DNA of 5,014 nucleotides from DATEEG01 sp035525055 (GTDB taxonomy: Bacteria > Actinomycetota > Acidimicrobiia > Spongiisociales > ZC4RG35), in contig DATLEZ010000155.1 in the NCBI GenBank assembly GCA_035525055.1, forward strand, positions 1 through 5,014, written 5' to 3'. The notes under the pieces are model-generated. The model did not search any database. It saw only the letters and a list, made by a program, of their open reading frames with translations, and was not told the DNA's origin. The position numbers and the translations under genes are program-made. Below, piece by piece: positions 4,387 through 5,014 of this stretch; position 1 is the first letter of the stretch; each line of letters begins with the position of its first letter.

Positions 4387-5014
4387 ATGAGTCTCGGAGA
4401 AAGCCGGGAAGCAACGATCGCCGGTGAAACGGGAGCCGAGCCCGGCCCCAACCAGACCAACAAGATGCAGGCCATCGTCTACCACCGCTACGGCGCGCCT
4501 GATGTTCTCAAACTCCAGGAAGTCGAAATGCCGGTCGTCGGTGATGACGACGTGTTGGTCCGGATTCGGGCAGCTTCCGTCAACCCCTACGACTGGCACT
4601 TCATGAGAGGGGAACCGATCATTGTCCGCCCACAGCTAGGGGGCCTCCGCAAGCCCAAGACCACTCGATTGGGCGTTGATATGGCTGGCGACGTTGTGGC
4701 GGTGGGTCGCAACGTGAGGGAATTCCGACCCGGTGACGAGGTATTCGGAGTGTGCCAGGGTGCGTTTGCCGAGTACGCGACGGCTCGGGAGTCCTCGCTG
4801 GCCAGGAAGCCGGCCAATGTGACGTTCGAGCAGGCCGGGGCAGTTGGCATCGCGGCGTTCACCGCCATTCAAGCCCTGCGCGATTGGGGCCAGATCCAGA
4901 CCGGACAAGAGGTATTGATCAACGGTGCGGCGGGAGGCGTGGGGACGTTTGCAGTCCAGTTGGCCAAGGCGTGGGGAGCCGAGGTGACCGGCGTGTGCAG
5001 CACCAGGAATGTCG
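4387..5014 (+). CDS. NAD(P)-dependent medium-chain dehydrogenase / quinone oxidoreductase (3' end outside window)
   Basis: The first 209 residues are present, of about 330 usual. It is a zinc-independent MDR of the quinone oxidoreductase-like type: a GroES-like domain beginning MQAIVYHRYGAPDVLKLQEV (27-46) with ASVNPYDWHFMRGEP (63-77), LGVDMAGDVVAVGRNV (95-110) and FRPGDEVFG (113-121), then the Rossmann fold VLINGAAGGVGTFAVQLAKA (176-195), whose AAGGVG loop binds NAD(P)H. No catalytic zinc cysteine cluster is visible. It would reduce or oxidise a carbonyl, enone or quinone compound in the cytosol; the substrate is unknown. It is divergent from the TetR gene and almost certainly under its control. 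ATG 4387 gives a 26-residue Gly/Glu/Pro-rich leader before the domain; ATG 4465, matching the usual family start, or in-frame TTG 4375 are alternatives. No start has a strong ribosome-binding site. Confidence 0.88.
   Translation, partial: MSLGESREATIAGETGAEPGPNQTNKMQAIVYHRYGAPDVLKLQEVEMPVVGDDDVLVRIRAASVNPYDWHFMRGEPIIVRPQLGGLRKPKTTRLGVDMAGDVVAVGRNVREFRPGDEVFGVCQGAFAEYATARESSLARKPANVTFEQAGAVGIAAFTAIQALRDWGQIQTGQEVLINGAAGGVGTFAVQLAKAWGAEVTGVCSTRNV

Overview
The window is high-GC bacterial DNA with dense genes, short spacers and promoters of the TAnnnT type placed six bases before a start codon. This suggests an actinobacterium (Actinomycetota), but lineage is an inference from style and protein flavour only; no marker gene is present.

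Left half (1-2560): an aromatic-degradation module. The 5' end of an FAD-dependent monooxygenase gene runs off the left edge on the minus strand. Divergent from it is catI-catJ, the two subunits of a 3-oxoadipate CoA-transferase of the CatI/CatJ (glutaconate CoA-transferase-like) type, joined by an ATGA overlap. Next comes an IclR-family regulator of the PcaR/PcaU/PobR type. The same operator-like 15-bp palindrome, GTTCG-N5-CGAAC, sits in both non-coding gaps of the module: between the monooxygenase and catI, and before the regulator. The simplest reading is one regulon: monooxygenase (ring hydroxylation), CoA-transferase (3-oxoadipate to 3-oxoadipyl-CoA) and an autoregulated regulator. The ring-cleavage and thiolase genes are not in this window.

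Middle (2587-3438): a genetic scrapyard. A TetR-family gene on the minus strand carries two frameshifts and has lost its start. It is joined within a few bases to an orphan plus-strand fragment of a sensor histidine kinase ATPase domain (F and G2 boxes only), followed by about 45 bp that I cannot assign.

Right part (3439-5014): an intact TetR regulator, paralogous to the broken one, faces a divergent NAD(P)-dependent medium-chain dehydrogenase/quinone oxidoreductase that is cut by the right edge. Between them is a strong promoter (TTGACA-17-TACCTT) overlaid by three copies of CTTACGNNGTA. This is a classic repressor/oxidoreductase pair, and the operators probably belong to the TetR.

No RNA gene, CRISPR array, insertion sequence or clear factor-independent terminator was seen. 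I found no evidence of a wholly new system. The best leads are the shared palindrome, the triple operator and the TetR/kinase scar.
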